Both the position numbers and the translations under genes were made by a program. Below, in pieces: positions 22,597 through 32,662 of a stretch of DNA of 64,000 nucleotides; positions within the stretch are counted from its first letter, which is position 1, and the number at the start of each line of letters is the position of its first letter. A model generated the notes under the pieces. It was given only the letters and a program-made list of their open reading frames with translations, did not search any database and was not told the DNA's origin. The stretch comes from Acetobacter sicerae (GTDB lineage Bacteria; Pseudomonadota; Alphaproteobacteria; Acetobacterales; Acetobacteraceae). Location: NCBI RefSeq assembly GCF_011516765.1, contig NZ_JAAABN010000010.1:88190-152189 (forward strand), in the 5' to 3' direction.

Positions 22597-22992
22597 TCAC
22601 CGCTTTGCGGCTGAGGCCGGGGCATGTTCGCTCTTGTAAGACTGTGGCTCAACAGCCTTTGTAAGATGCGGCAGTGTCGGTGCGTCCGGCGCGGTCTGTG
22701 GCGTCAGCGCCGACCGATAGGGTCCACCGATCCGCTCAGGACGGGAAGACCGTGTATTGCTTCTTTCCAAAGAGGCCGAAGGCGTCGTCTGAACAGTCCG
22801 GGATCGTGGTATTGATCTTGATATGCCGCTCTGACGGTACCCTTCGGTCCGACTGGCTGTCGAGGAAGCGCGTCCGTTATAGCGGCTCTGCGCGTCTGCG
22901 ACGCCGGATTGGAACACCATGCCGGAGACCAGAACCAGACCTGAAAGCAGCACCACGAAAGAGCTGTTTTTCAAAATGCGTTCATCCGTCAT
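22597..22992 (-). CDS. Small exported protein, unknown
   Basis: Protein of 131 residues with an N-terminal signal sequence (SSFVVLLSGLVLVSGMVFQSGVADA, cleavage about residue 33). The mature part is disordered-looking, rich in Ser, Arg, Thr and Pro, and has no domain I recognise. It stands 18 bases downstream of ribH on the same strand, so it may share the riboflavin transcript, but nothing links it to riboflavin. The 216 bases between it and the AIDA/Hint gene are AT-rich and show no gene. Confidence 0.55.
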   Translation of the reverse strand: MTDERILKNSSFVVLLSGLVLVSGMVFQSGVADAQSRYNGRASSTASRTEGYRQSGISRSIPRSRTVQTTPSASLERSNTRSSRPERIGGPYRSALTPQTAPDAPTLPHLTKAVEPQSYKSEHAPASAAKR

Positions 22993-23010
22993 GATGTTCC
23001 ACTCCCTATT

Positions 23011-23493
23011 TCAGCCCTTGATACGACGCAGCAGCGCAATCGACTCAACGCAGGCAGCAGCGGCTTCACGCCCCTTGTTGTGCTCATCCCCACGCGAACG
23101 GGACACGGCCTGAACCTCGGTATAGGTCGTCAGAATGCCGAAGGCGATCGGCGTTTCCGTCGCCAGCGAAGCCTGCTGGATACCGACCGTCGCGCCAAGA
23201 CTGATGAACTCGAAATGCGCCGTGTCACCCTTGATGACGCAACCAAGGCAGATCACGCCTTCATACTTGCCGGTCTTCGCCAATGTCTGAGCCAGCAGCG
23301 GCAGCTCGAACGCACCCGGCGCAAGGAATACATCCTCGTCCGCGACTGAAATGCCATGCTCGCCCAGCCACTCGATGGAGCCGTTGCGCAGACCGCCCGT
23401 CACGTCTTCATTGAAACGGCTCACAACCAGCGCCAGACGTGGAGCCGGTGTCAGGTGAAGGGAAGGCATGGATTCAGGAGAACGTGTGCTCAT
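23011..23493 (-). CDS. ribH: 6,7-dimethyl-8-ribityllumazine synthase
   Basis: Protein of 160 residues joining 5-amino-6-ribitylamino-uracil and dihydroxybutanone phosphate, the penultimate riboflavin step. Family motifs: VVSRFNEDVTGGLRNG, APGAFELPLLAQTLA, CLGCVIKGDTAHFEFI with the catalytic His, and ETPIAFGILTT. The C-terminus includes NKGREAAAACVESIAL. Last biosynthetic gene of the ribD-ribE-ribBA-ribH operon, 27 bases after ribBA. Confidence 0.95.
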   Translation of the reverse strand: MSTRSPESMPSLHLTPAPRLALVVSRFNEDVTGGLRNGSIEWLGEHGISVADEDVFLAPGAFELPLLAQTLAKTGKYEGVICLGCVIKGDTAHFEFISLGATVGIQQASLATETPIAFGILTTYTEVQAVSRSRGDEHNKGREAAAACVESIALLRRIKG

Positions 23494-23520
23494 GTCAGAG
23501 AAAAACCTTTTTGGAGAAAA

Positions 23521-24828
23521 TCAGCGAACGACAGCCGGTGCAGGAACGGACTCCGCCTGCAGGGCATGGCCCATGCGTTTCCGCTTGGCGTCAAGATAGG
23601 CGCGGTTGAACGGATTGGGCGTGACTTCCAGTCCGATGCGCTTGCGCACGGTGAAACCACGCTCTTCCAGCGCCCTGACCTTGGCGGGATTGTTGGTCAG
23701 CAGATCCAGCGTCGTCACACCCAGATCACGCAGGATGGCCGATGCCGCCGCCCAGTCACGTTGATCGGTCTCGAAACCGAGTTCGTGGTTGGCGTCGATC
23801 GTATCCAGCCCCCGATCCTGCAAGGCGTAGGCCCGGATCTTGTTGCCCAGTCCGATGCCACGCCCCTCGTGCCCACGGACGTAAAGCAGCACGCCACTCT
23901 CCGCCTGTCCGATTTCACGCAGCGCCTTCTGAAGCTGATTGCCGCAGTCGCAACGCATTGAACCCAGCGCGTCGCCCGTCACACATTCGGAATGCATCCG
24001 TACGAGCGGCACAGCGCCTTTCGCCGCCGGATCGCCTTTCACCAGCGCCACATGCTCGACGCCTTCAGCATCGCGGAAAGCGTGGATTACCAGATCCTCG
24101 CCGCCATATACAGTTGGCAGACGCGCTTCGGCCAGTTCCGCCACGACAGACGCAGGCACCGGATCGACATCCACAGTCTCGCTCAGGACAGGAGCCGTTC
24201 CATGCTGGCGCACCCACGCCGTCAGTTCAGCGATCGAGACGATCGGCAGATCGTGCTTGCGCCCGAACACTTCCAGTTCCGGACGACGCGCCATCGTGCC
24301 GTCTTCACTCAGGATTTCGCAGATCACCGCAGCAGGCGCGCAACCCGCCAGACGCGCGATGTCGATGGAGCCTTCCGTATGACCGTCGCGTTCCAGCACG
24401 CCACCTGATGCTGCGCGCAGCGGGAAAATATGACCTGGCGAGACGAGATCAGCCGGTTTCGCATCCGGCGCGACGGCGGCCAGCACTGTGCGGGCGCGGT
24501 CATGAGCGGAAATACCCGTGGTCACACCTTCATGCGCTTCGATGGACACCGTGAAGGCTGTGCTGCGCGGGGCGTTGTTGACCTTCACCATCATCGGCAG
24601 GGCAAGCTGCTCGACACGCTCCGGCGTGAGCGGCAGGCAGACAAGCCCGCGCCCATGCGTCACCATGAAGTTCATCGCCTTTGGCGTCATGAACTCAGCC
24701 GCCATCACCAGGTCGCCTTCGTTCTCACGGTCTTCATCATCGACCATGATGACCATGCGACCCTCACGGATTGCCTCGACCGCCCGCATCAGCGAGAGAG
24801 GCATCCTGTCTTTTATCGATACTGACAT
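23521..24828 (-). CDS. ribBA: Bifunctional 3,4-dihydroxy-2-butanone-4-phosphate synthase / GTP cyclohydrolase II
   Basis: Protein of 435 residues. N-terminal RibB domain (about 10-210) has [15 protein letters not shown] and [10 protein letters not shown]. The C-terminal RibA domain keeps what GTP cyclohydrolase II needs: zinc cysteines in [18 protein letters not shown], then [10 protein letters not shown] and the [18 protein letters not shown] region. Many alphaproteobacterial RibBA proteins have a decayed RibA half; this one looks intact. Its start overlaps the ribE stop by 16 bases. Confidence 0.94.
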   Translation of the reverse strand: MSVSIKDRMPLSLMRAVEAIREGRMVIMVDDEDRENEGDLVMAAEFMTPKAMNFMVTHGRGLVCLPLTPERVEQLALPMMVKVNNAPRSTAFTVSIEAHEGVTTGISAHDRARTVLAAVAPDAKPADLVSPGHIFPLRAASGGVLERDGHTEGSIDIARLAGCAPAAVICEILSEDGTMARRPELEVFGRKHDLPIVSIAELTAWVRQHGTAPVLSETVDVDPVPASVVAELAEARLPTVYGGEDLVIHAFRDAEGVEHVALVKGDPAAKGAVPLVRMHSECVTGDALGSMRCDCGNQLQKALREIGQAESGVLLYVRGHEGRGIGLGNKIRAYALQDRGLDTIDANHELGFETDQRDWAAASAILRDLGVTTLDLLTNNPAKVRALEERGFTVRKRIGLEVTPNPFNRAYLDAKRKRMGHALQAESVPAPAVVR

Positions 24829-25415
24829 ACGCTCTCCACATATTTTGCAATCACGTCGACCTCGACATTCACTGGATCACCCGATGAAAGCGCGCCAAGC
24901 GTGGTGTGGTCCCATGTGTGGGGAATAATCATCACCTCAATGGTGAATTCCCCGTCCTTTGGCTCGCTCACGGCGTTCAGCGTCAGGCTGATGCCGTCCA
25001 GCGTGATCGATCCCTTCTCGACCATGTAACGGCGCAGTGCTTCGGGCACCGCGAAGACCAGCTTCCGCGCATCCCCCACCAGATCCGCCGTGCAGAAGGT
25101 CGCGATACCGTCCACATGGCCCTGCACGATATGACCTGACAGGCGCGTGGCGGGTGTGACAGCGCGTTCCAGATTGACGCGGGAGCCTTCCTTCAGCCGT
25201 CCGAGCGCCGTGCGATCAAGACTTTCCGAGCTGACAAAGAAGCGGACACGGCCCTCCTCATTGAACTCTGTCGCGGTCAGACAGACCCCGTTCACGGCAA
25301 TGCTCTCGCCGAGGATCACGTCGGTTATCCCCGTGTCGATATCGAGGATACAGGACGCGTTTCCCGGCTGAACCGCTGCGACCGTCCCCAGATGTTCGAT
25401 AATTCCTGAAAACAT
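24813..25415 (-). CDS. ribE: Riboflavin synthase, alpha chain
   Basis: Protein of 200 residues made of two similar lumazine-binding beta-barrels. It starts [12 protein letters not shown], the canonical N-terminus. Landmarks are [12 protein letters not shown] with the catalytic Cys in the first half and [14 protein letters not shown] in the second. ATG 25415 is chosen over an upstream start because the family begins at MFSGI. It begins 8 bases after ribD and overlaps ribBA. Confidence 0.94.
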   Translation of the reverse strand: MFSGIIEHLGTVAAVQPGNASCILDIDTGITDVILGESIAVNGVCLTATEFNEEGRVRFFVSSESLDRTALGRLKEGSRVNLERAVTPATRLSGHIVQGHVDGIATFCTADLVGDARKLVFAVPEALRRYMVEKGSITLDGISLTLNAVSEPKDGEFTIEVMIIPHTWDHTTLGALSSGDPVNVEVDVIAKYVESVCQYR

Positions 25416-25423
25416 ACGTCCTC

Positions 25424-26470
25424 TCACACACATTCACTTCGACCGGCGATCACGGCCCCGGCCAGCTCATCGAAGAGCGCCAGCGGTGTCGCGTCATGAC
25501 GCCGTTCAACTGAAAAATCCTCGTTGCCATCGGGACGTACGGCAATCCGCAGCCAGTCATCCCACAGGCTCCGCGCCCGCAGTTCGCCGAGCAGCGTCGG
25601 TCCGGCTTCCACCAGCGCCCACAGCACACCCGCTTCCGCGAGCTTTTTCGGAACCTCTTCGACAGAATCAGAAAAGATCACGTCGAAACGCCGCTCCGCC
25701 ATACTCAGCCAGTTCGACGGCACTTCCCGTGTGCGGGAACAGACGACCAGCATACGGGGCTTCCGTCCCATGTGATCGTCAATACGCCGGACATCCAGCC
25801 CCGGCAGATCAGCACGGACGGTTCCGCCGGCCGTGACGACCGCGTCTGTCGCACGACGCAAACGATGCGCGAGATCCAGAGCTGCATTGGAGGTAAAGGT
25901 TGTCCGACCAGTGGGCGGCACCATCAGTCCGTCGATGTTGACGGCCTGCTTAACCGTCAGCCAGGCGCGCTGCTCCACGCTCCAGCGAATGAACGGCGCA
26001 ATCAAGCCCCGGCACTGCGTGAGCAGGACTGGACCATCGGGAATATGGTGCTGTTCACGCTCCAGCCAGCGCACTTCACGACCGTCCGCTTCCAGTCTGG
26101 CCGCGCCGCCACCCGCCACTTTCGGGTTGGGATCAGCGCAGGCAATCCAGACGGTTTTCACCGGTGTCGCGAGCAGCCCTTCGGAACATGGCGGTGTCCG
26201 CCCCGTGTGATTACAGGGCTCCAGAGTGACAATGGCTGTGGCAATGCGGTCGGTCAGACCACGTTCGGCGCAGGCCCGCAGAGCATTGGCCTCAGCGTGC
26301 GGCGTTCCGGCCCGATGATGCGCCGCCACGGCGAGGATCGTTCCTTCCGCATCAAGCAGGGCGCAGCCAACAGGCGGGTTGGGCGCAGTGGCGCCAACAA
26401 AACGGCGCGCTTCCGCGATCGCCGCATGGAACGCTTTTCCAGCCTGAAGATATACAGAACGATTGGTCAT
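25424..26470 (-). CDS. ribD: Bifunctional diaminohydroxyphosphoribosylaminopyrimidine deaminase / reductase
   Basis: Protein of 348 residues. The N-terminal cytidine-deaminase-fold domain has the zinc site HAEANAL and PCNHTGRTPPC. The C-terminal reductase domain (about 165-340) includes VKQAVNIDGLM and a VEAGPTLLGEL region. It catalyses the second and third steps of riboflavin synthesis. First gene of the rib operon, starting about 100 bases after the FMN riboswitch. Confidence 0.94.
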   Translation of the reverse strand: MTNRSVYLQAGKAFHAAIAEARRFVGATAPNPPVGCALLDAEGTILAVAAHHRAGTPHAEANALRACAERGLTDRIATAIVTLEPCNHTGRTPPCSEGLLATPVKTVWIACADPNPKVAGGGAARLEADGREVRWLEREQHHIPDGPVLLTQCRGLIAPFIRWSVEQRAWLTVKQAVNIDGLMVPPTGRTTFTSNAALDLAHRLRRATDAVVTAGGTVRADLPGLDVRRIDDHMGRKPRMLVVCSRTREVPSNWLSMAERRFDVIFSDSVEEVPKKLAEAGVLWALVEAGPTLLGELRARSLWDDWLRIAVRPDGNEDFSVERRHDATPLALFDELAGAVIAGRSECV

Positions 26471-26570
26471 TCACCTCGTCCGCCACCACGACACACAACA
26501 CACGTCGAATCAGGGCAGACGCACGGCAGCATTCACAGGACACACGAAGGATGTCTGTTCTGCTCCGCTG

Positions 26571-26720
26571 TTCTCTCTCATCCGGACTATACCGTCGGCT
26601 CCGGAATTACACCGGATCTGCTGACCCTGCCTCGCAAAAGACAGGCGCTCGCGGGCTTCCGCTCCCTTTCGGGAACGATTACCGCCGGTGGGGAATTGCA
26701 CCCCGCCCTGAGAACGTCCT
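26571..26720 (-). ncRNA. FMN riboswitch (RFN element)
   Basis: On the minus strand the conserved RFN blocks occur in order: AGGGCGGGGTGCAATTCCCC, ACCGGCGGTAATC, AGCCCGCGAGC, GTCAGCAGATCCGGTG, ATTCCGGAGCCGACGGTATA, and GTCCGGATGAGAGAGA. The element sits about 100 bases before ribD and should turn the rib operon down when FMN is plentiful. The expression platform was not resolved. Nothing else is seen between the riboswitch and the hydrolase gene at 26904. Confidence 0.96.
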
Positions 26721-26903
26721 CAACTATGTGACCCTGAATCGGGAAAATGCAAGAAACTTTTCATGAAGCGTCACTTCACAATGATTTAACTATCGCGGTT
26801 TCGTCCTGAACTGTCCGTTTGCCGACATGCGTGCAGAACCGTTGCCAAGGAGAAACATCTGTGATGCGGTATTGGCCTCCTTTGCAGCCAGACAGGAAAC
26901 GTC

Positions 26904-27824
26904 ATGCTTCTTCACACCGTGCGCACATCCATGCGCAGCCTGCTCGCCACAGGAACCGTGCTGATCGCCCTTGCTTCGGGCGCCTGCGCCCAGACTGACA
27001 CGGCTTCGGGCGTACCGTTGTGGAAAACCCTCCCTCCAACGCCCGTGGCCCTGTCCGCCGACGCCAATGGCCTGCCGGTCCAGAGCGGTCATGTCCGCAT
27101 GGATGACGGCGCGAAGATCTATTACGCGCAGGCGGGAGAAGGCGAACCCGTTCTGCTGCTGCATGGCGGCCTCGCCAATTCGGACTATATGAGTGGTCTG
27201 GCCCGCGCCCTGCTGGCTGCGCATTATCAGGTGATCGTCGTGGACTCCCGTGGTCACGGACGCAGTTCGCTCGGCAGGACACCCATCGGCTATGATCGCA
27301 TGGCGGATGACGCCGTGGCCGTGCTCACGCATCTGAAGATCGAGCGGGCGGCAGTCGTCGGCTGGAGCGATGGCGGCATCCAGGGCATTGATCTGGCGCT
27401 ACGCCATCCCGACCGCATCACCCGTGTCTTCTCCTTCGCCCCGAATATCACCACGGATGGTGTGGACACCTCGGCGGAGAATACTCCGACAGTGAAGGCT
27501 TTCATCGCCCGCACGAAACAGGAATACCGCCATCTTTCGCCCTCACCGGGACGTTTTGGAAAATTTGAAGCCAGCATTGAACATATGTGGTCGGACCAGC
27601 CGAACTGGAGCGATGCGCAGGTGGCGGCCATCACCACGCCGATGTGGATTGTGGATGGCGATCATGACGAGATGATCCATCTCCCGCACATCCAGCACAT
27701 CGCGCAGGTCGTTCCTCAGGCGGGACTGCTGATCCTGCCGAACACCAGTCACTTCGCTTTCCTGCAGAATCCTGAACTGTTTTCAGAGACGGTGATCAAT
27801 TTCCTGAAACTTCCAACACCGTAA
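26904..27824 (+). CDS. Exported alpha/beta-hydrolase
   Basis: Protein of 306 residues with a signal peptide (about 1-30, ending SGACAQ). Alpha/beta-hydrolase fold: oxyanion region VLLLHGGLANS, strand VIVVDSRGHGRSS, nucleophile elbow GWSDGG, acid in IVDGDHDEMI, and histidine in NTSHFAFLQ. The fold includes lipases, peroxidases and lactonases; the substrate cannot be told. AGGAAA at good spacing supports ATG 26904. Confidence 0.82.
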   Translation: MLLHTVRTSMRSLLATGTVLIALASGACAQTDTASGVPLWKTLPPTPVALSADANGLPVQSGHVRMDDGAKIYYAQAGEGEPVLLLHGGLANSDYMSGLARALLAAHYQVIVVDSRGHGRSSLGRTPIGYDRMADDAVAVLTHLKIERAAVVGWSDGGIQGIDLALRHPDRITRVFSFAPNITTDGVDTSAENTPTVKAFIARTKQEYRHLSPSPGRFGKFEASIEHMWSDQPNWSDAQVAAITTPMWIVDGDHDEMIHLPHIQHIAQVVPQAGLLILPNTSHFAFLQNPELFSETVINFLKLPTP

Positions 27825-27954
27825 GACCCTGGTCGGTCCTTTCCACCCGGACAGGACCGATCAGGTGAACACGGAGCATCGCTGGACGCATCCTCTCCTG
27901 AGTGCCATCACGGACGCACCTCCATGATGGTCACAGACAAGGATGCGAACAGTC

Positions 27955-28881
27955 ATGCGCCTGCCGGATTTCGAAGCCTGGGCCATTTTCGTCAAGGTTG
28001 CCGAGCACGGTTCGTTCGCGAGAGCGGCTGAGGCCATCCAGCTTTCCACGCCCACGGTCTCCAAGGCCGTCAGCAGGCTGGAAGCACATCTCGGCATTGC
28101 GCTGTTCAACCGCACTTCCCGACAGCTTTCACTCACCGAAACCGGTCGTGACACACTGCTTCATGCCCAACGTATGCTGACGGACGCCGAAGCCGCGGAA
28201 AGCGAGGCTCGTGACAGCACACGTATTCCTTCCGGCGTCGTCAGGATCGCAGCCCCGATGACATTCGGGACAGAGCATCTTTCTCCCATGCTCCCTTCCC
28301 TGCTGACCGACTACCCGGATCTTGAACTCGACATTCACTTCAGCGACGCGCTGACGGATCTGGTCGCGGACGGTTTTGACATGGCGATCCGTATCGCATC
28401 CCTTGCGGATTCAACACTGAAAGTACGAAAACTCTGCTCGGTGCGACTGATGCTTGTCGCGACCCCAGTCTGGCGTGACAGGGTCGGCCCCATTGCACAT
28501 CCGGAAGACCTTTCAAAACTGAAAGGCTTTGTCTACACGAACACAAATACACCCGGCAGCATGAAACTGGTCCACCAGAGTGGCGATGTTGTCGCGTTCT
28601 CCCAGCACCCCCTGATACGCGCCAACAACGCAGAAGCGTTTCTGCCTTCTCTCGAAGCAGGTCTGGGCTACGGGATTTTTCCTGAATTCATGATCTGGGA
28701 GGGATTGCGGGATGGGCGTTTCATTCCGCTTCTACCCGACTGGAGCGTCCCCGCGATCGGGATCTATCTGGTCACGCCCCCCAGCACGCGCCGTCCGCTG
28801 CGAGTCACCACTGTCATGGACTATCTGACGCAGGCTTTCACCACCATGCCGTGGGCTCAGGAGAGTGAAGCCTCCAGCTGA
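27955..28881 (+). CDS. LysR-family transcriptional regulator
   Basis: Protein of 308 residues. N-terminal winged HTH (about 1-65): FVKVAEHGSFARAAEAIQLSTP then VSKAVSRLEAHLGIALFNRTS. The effector domain is of periplasmic-binding fold. It resembles the large group of CrgA/AaeR-like LysR proteins. ATG 27955 is chosen because AAGG sits too close to the ATG at 27943. It follows the hydrolase gene in the same direction and converges on wrbA. The target is unknown. Confidence 0.88.
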   Translation: MRLPDFEAWAIFVKVAEHGSFARAAEAIQLSTPTVSKAVSRLEAHLGIALFNRTSRQLSLTETGRDTLLHAQRMLTDAEAAESEARDSTRIPSGVVRIAAPMTFGTEHLSPMLPSLLTDYPDLELDIHFSDALTDLVADGFDMAIRIASLADSTLKVRKLCSVRLMLVATPVWRDRVGPIAHPEDLSKLKGFVYTNTNTPGSMKLVHQSGDVVAFSQHPLIRANNAEAFLPSLEAGLGYGIFPEFMIWEGLRDGRFIPLLPDWSVPAIGIYLVTPPSTRRPLRVTTVMDYLTQAFTTMPWAQESEASS

Positions 28882-28885
28882 GTGT

Positions 28886-28911
28886 GGGAACATGGTTTTG
28901 ACCATGCTCCC
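28886..28911. terminator. Bidirectional terminator hairpin
   Basis: GGGAaCATGGT-TTTG-ACCATGcTCCC, a long stem between the convergent LysR and wrbA genes. Confidence 0.6.
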
Positions 28912-28920
28912 GCTCGGTAT

Positions 28921-29520
28921 TCAGCCGTGCAGTTTGGACGCAATTCCTGCCACATGACCGCCCAGATACTTTGCGCCGTCCAGTTCGATGGTGCTTGGCT
29001 GACGCGAGCCATCGCCTGAAGCGATGGTCGTCGCGCCGTAAGGCGAACCGCCCGCGACCTCGTCCACCGTCAACTGTCCCTGAAAACTGTAAGGCAGGCC
29101 CGTGATCACCATGCCGTGGTGAATCAGGTTGCTCAGGATGGAATAGAGCGTGGTTTCCTGACCGCCATGCTGGCTGGCCGTTGACGTAAACGCTGCGCCG
29201 ACCTTCCCAACCAGAGCGCCCTTTGCCCACAGTCCTCCGGTCTGGTCCCAGAAATTCGCCATCTGGGAAGGAAGACGTCCGAAACGTGTCGGCGCGCCGA
29301 CGATGATGGCGTCATATTCGACCAGCTCAGCCGTGCTTGCGATGGGAGCTGACTGCTCCAGCTTGAAGTGGCTGTTTTTCGCTATCTCTTCCGGCACCAG
29401 CTCCGCCACCCGCTTGATGTCGACTTCCGCTCCGGCAGCCCGCACGCCTTCCGCCACTGCGTGGGCCATTGTTTCGATATGACCGTAAGAGGAGTAATAA
29501 AGAACGAGAACTTTGGTCAT
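28921..29520 (-). CDS. wrbA: NAD(P)H:quinone oxidoreductase, WrbA type (flavodoxin-like)
   Basis: Protein of 199 residues that reduces quinones by two electrons using FMN. Flavodoxin phosphate loop [18 protein letters not shown] near the N-terminus, and the WrbA motifs [24 protein letters not shown] and [10 protein letters not shown]. Start ATG 29520 is preceded by AGGTGATC on the minus strand, better than the upstream ATG at 29529. It stands alone between a convergent LysR gene and a long non-coding gap. Confidence 0.93.
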   Translation of the reverse strand: MTKVLVLYYSSYGHIETMAHAVAEGVRAAGAEVDIKRVAELVPEEIAKNSHFKLEQSAPIASTAELVEYDAIIVGAPTRFGRLPSQMANFWDQTGGLWAKGALVGKVGAAFTSTASQHGGQETTLYSILSNLIHHGMVITGLPYSFQGQLTVDEVAGGSPYGATTIASGDGSRQPSTIELDGAKYLGGHVAGIASKLHG

Positions 29521-29621
29521 CAAGATCACCTGTCAGCAAGTCGGCCTCAGACGGCCCGACCGGCCCCTGATCCTTCCGACGTTTTCAGCTTCGCACCATA
29601 TCCCGCTCTCCGTTCACGACC

Positions 29622-29660
29622 AGCGAAAAACCGGAAGCGCTGCGTTTCCGGTTTTTCGCT
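29622..29660. terminator. Strong 15-bp inverted repeat
   Basis: Perfect 15+15 inverted repeat (AGCGAAAAACCGGAA / TTCCGGTTTTTCGCT) with a 9-base loop, about 100 bases upstream of wrbA. It lies at the edge of the 580-base non-coding gap 29530-30104, the rest of which is AT-rich with no gene. It is strong enough to terminate transcription or to bind a regulator. It does not follow a known gene end directly. Confidence 0.5.
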
Positions 29661-30074
29661 TGGCAGCTCACAGCGTGACGACTGCGTTCACATCACTTTG
29701 TTAGACACAAATTTTTTGAGCAACTTTTCTTCCAAAAAAAGCGTCGTTTTTCTGGAATCTTTTGGAAAATCTTTCTCAATGACTCTTAAGAATCTGTCCC
29801 GTGTCACGAACAGCTTTTATTTCATTGTCTTTCAGCACACATTTAAACCTGACGTCGTCTTGTTGGAACTACAAGGCTGTTCCTCAAGCATACTTTCAAA
29901 ATGCGCAGCAGATCATATCTCATGGGCAAAGATAATTGGCCTATTGCCTATCACCACTTCCCTGCATCTGACGAAAGACTACTTTGGTCCTCTTCATCCA
30001 TCTTGAATGATTTTTATAAATCAAACAAAATATAAAAAATTCTCATTTCACAAAAAGTAGTTATTCTGTTGAAT

Positions 30075-30092
30075 TTGCAACCTCTGTTGCAA
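30075..30092 (+). promoter_or_regulatory. Inverted repeat at the SsuA-like gene start
   Basis: TTGCAAC-CTCT-GTTGCAA ends 12 bases before the ATG and just upstream of AAGGGTG. It could be an operator, or an RNA hairpin that affects ribosome access. Confidence 0.4.
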
Positions 30093-30104
30093 TAAGGGTG
30101 CCCC

Positions 30105-31037
30105 ATGTCCATTAGTCGCCGCGTCTTTCTTGCAAGCCTGTTCTTGACTTCAAGCTTATCTATTCGACAGGCGCATGCAACCACGCCATTACGCGTGGGG
30201 GACCAGAAAGGGGGAGCCCGTGCGCTTCTGACAGCAGCAACCCTGATAGACCAGGCTCCCGTATCACTACAATGGAGTCTGTTCGCTGGCGCTCCGATGC
30301 TGATACAGGCACTGACCGCCGGAGCTATTGATGTCGGCGTTATCGGCGACGCGCCTCTCGTCTTCGCTCAGGCGGGAGGAAGTCCGCTCAAAGCCGTCGC
30401 GGCGATCCAGACGGACGGCACAATGACAGCCATCGTGGTCAACAGGAATAGCCCTGTCCGCACAATACGTGACCTCAAGGGACGGTCTGTTGCCACGTTG
30501 AAAAGCCAGACCGGACATTATCTGGCGCTTGCCGCATTACGTGAAGCCGGCCTGCGTGATGACGATGTTCACTTTGTTTTCATTCCCCCCACTGCCGCAA
30601 AGATGGCGCTACAAAACGGTAGCGTCGATGCGTGGGCGACCTGGGGACCTTATATTGCTGAAGCAAAAACAAATGATGGAGCAAGAGAAATTATAAATGG
30701 AGGTCACCTGATGAGTGGCCTGAGCTACGTTGTGGCCACGACCGACGCAATCCGGACGCGGCGGGAAGACATTGTGATCTACAACCGTCTTTTGCGGGAT
30801 AGCCACCAGTGGATGTTGAATCACACTGAAGAATACGCGGCTGCCTGGAGCCAGGAAACGGGCCTGTCTCTCCCGGTCGCACGTGAAGTCATCAAGACCA
30901 TGCGGGCGACCATCCTGCCGATCGATCAGGACATCATAAGAAAGCAGCAGATCGTTTCAGATTTTATGACTGAAACGAAAATGATTCCAAATCAGTTGAC
31001 TGCAACTGCCGTATTCGATCCGTCCGTAATATTTTAA
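30105..31037 (+). CDS. ABC-type substrate-binding protein, SsuA/TauA-like (sulfonate or nitrate/taurine type)
   Basis: Protein of 310 residues with an export signal (SRRVFLASLFLTSSLSIRQAHA; the twin Arg could be read as Tat-like). The periplasmic-binding fold shows LIQALTAGAIDVGVIGDAPLVFAQAGG, RTIRDLKGRSVAT, and VDAWATWGPYIA, motifs of the aliphatic-sulfonate-binding SsuA/NMT1 group. It precedes an FMN monooxygenase and a TonB receptor, which together suggest use of an organosulfur or similar small molecule. No ABC permease or ATPase is present nearby, so it must borrow one or act otherwise. Confidence 0.85.
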   Translation: MSISRRVFLASLFLTSSLSIRQAHATTPLRVGDQKGGARALLTAATLIDQAPVSLQWSLFAGAPMLIQALTAGAIDVGVIGDAPLVFAQAGGSPLKAVAAIQTDGTMTAIVVNRNSPVRTIRDLKGRSVATLKSQTGHYLALAALREAGLRDDDVHFVFIPPTAAKMALQNGSVDAWATWGPYIAEAKTNDGAREIINGGHLMSGLSYVVATTDAIRTRREDIVIYNRLLRDSHQWMLNHTEEYAAAWSQETGLSLPVAREVIKTMRATILPIDQDIIRKQQIVSDFMTETKMIPNQLTATAVFDPSVIF

Positions 31038-31049
31038 AGGCAAACGGAA

Positions 31050-32372
31050 ATGATACGATCCAGAAAAGAACAAACTCCTTTTGCACTGGGCGCCTATTTC
31101 ACTGGTGGCGCAACAAATGGAGATGCCTGGCGCGCTCCCGAGGAAGACACAGACGCCGACATAGAATTTCAACGTTATAGCGACTACGTCGCAGTTCTGG
31201 AAAAAGGGCGGTTTGACGCCATTTTTCTTTACGACAATGTACTGCCTATACCTGATCCATCACTCATCGCACGTACCCCCACGTTGGCGCGGTGGGATAC
31301 ATTCACTCTTCTGGCCGCTCTGGCCGTAACATCCTCACATATCGGCCTGATAGGCACGGCTTCAACAACTTTCAACGAGCCGTATAATATCGCCCGCCGT
31401 GTCGCTTCGCTGGATCGGCTAAGCGGTGGACGAGCAGGATGGAATGTCGTCACTGCGACTGGTGGCGGAGAAAACTTCAATCTGGCCTCGCATGTCGATC
31501 ATGAATTACGCTATGAGCGTGCGCAGGAATTCGTTGATGTGGTCAAGGGACTATGGAAAACAGTCGAACCAGATGCCTTTATTCGCGACAAACGGAGTGG
31601 AGAGTGGCTCAATGCCACTCATGTTCATCCACTAAATCATAAGGGACGTTTTTTTCAGGTCGCGGGTCCGCTAAATGCACCTCCGACAATCCAGCGCCCT
31701 CCAGTTGTGGCGCAGGCCGGAGCATCCGGCCCCGGAAAAGAACTTGCCGCACGTATCGGAGAAATTATCTATACCGCCGAATACGATATCAACGCAGGGC
31801 GTGACTACCGTTCCGATATTCTTGATCGAGCTGTGCGTTACGGACGTGATGACCGTCACATTCGTATCCTGCCAGGACTGGCTCCGATAGTCGCGCTCAC
31901 TGAAAGCGAGGCAAAGGCGAAATTTGAACACTATCTGACCTATCTCGATAAAGCCGATATACTCCGAGGCCTTTCTTTTTATGCCAGTCTGGGAACAGAC
32001 CTCTCCAAATGGCCGGATGACAGACCTGTCGAACTTCATTGTGTTGAAGAAACCAACAGTCACAAAAGCCGTCAATCTCTGATTGTAGACTGGATCCGAA
32101 AAACACATCCCACTAAAGAAGATATTTTACGCACTTTCACACGTGGCGGTCATCGATTACTGGTTGGAACACCTGCATCCATCGTGGATGAAATGGAGGA
32201 ATGGTACCAGACAGGAGCCGCCGACGGGTTCAACATCATGTTTACATCTTCTCCTTCCGGTATAAATGATTTCGTTGAAATGGTTATTCCAGAACTTCAA
32301 CGTCGAAAAATTATGAGATCCTCCTATGCAAGTCGTAACCTGCGAGAGAATCTTATAATTCCACCAACGTAA
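31050..32372 (+). CDS. FMN-dependent monooxygenase, NtaA/SnaA/DszA/SoxA family (LLM class)
   Basis: Protein of 440 residues with the bacterial-luciferase-like TIM-barrel. Landmarks: FQRYSDYVAVLEKGRFDAIFLYDN, TTFNEPYNIARRVASLDRLSGGRAGWNVVT, QAGASGPGKELAARIGEIIYTAEY, and GTPASIVDEMEEWYQTGAADGFNI. The family oxidises sulfur heterocycles, dimethyl sulfide, nitrilotriacetate and similar substrates with FMNH2 from a separate reductase. None is encoded here. It begins 12 bases after the SsuA-like gene with an AAGG-containing RBS, so the two form an operon. Confidence 0.9.
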   Translation: MIRSRKEQTPFALGAYFTGGATNGDAWRAPEEDTDADIEFQRYSDYVAVLEKGRFDAIFLYDNVLPIPDPSLIARTPTLARWDTFTLLAALAVTSSHIGLIGTASTTFNEPYNIARRVASLDRLSGGRAGWNVVTATGGGENFNLASHVDHELRYERAQEFVDVVKGLWKTVEPDAFIRDKRSGEWLNATHVHPLNHKGRFFQVAGPLNAPPTIQRPPVVAQAGASGPGKELAARIGEIIYTAEYDINAGRDYRSDILDRAVRYGRDDRHIRILPGLAPIVALTESEAKAKFEHYLTYLDKADILRGLSFYASLGTDLSKWPDDRPVELHCVEETNSHKSRQSLIVDWIRKTHPTKEDILRTFTRGGHRLLVGTPASIVDEMEEWYQTGAADGFNIMFTSSPSGINDFVEMVIPELQRRKIMRSSYASRNLRENLIIPPT

Positions 32373-32662
32373 ACTTTATTTTCCATTTGTTTTAAAAGAT
32401 TTTTTATATATAATTTCAATCAATACTTCGGAATAAAAAATAATTATATACCTGCCAGAGACGCTTCTCTCAATGGAAACTGCCAAACAAAAATATACAG
32501 ACATAATTTCAAATAATTTCTTTTTCATATGGCACTTTAGATTTTTGAATACACTTTATGATTGCGAATAAAGTTTTTCAAACATTACATTTTGCAAAAC
32601 TTGTTTGTTAGGAACAGCCATTGAAACAATAATAAACCACCCAAAATCCATCGGTGTAATCA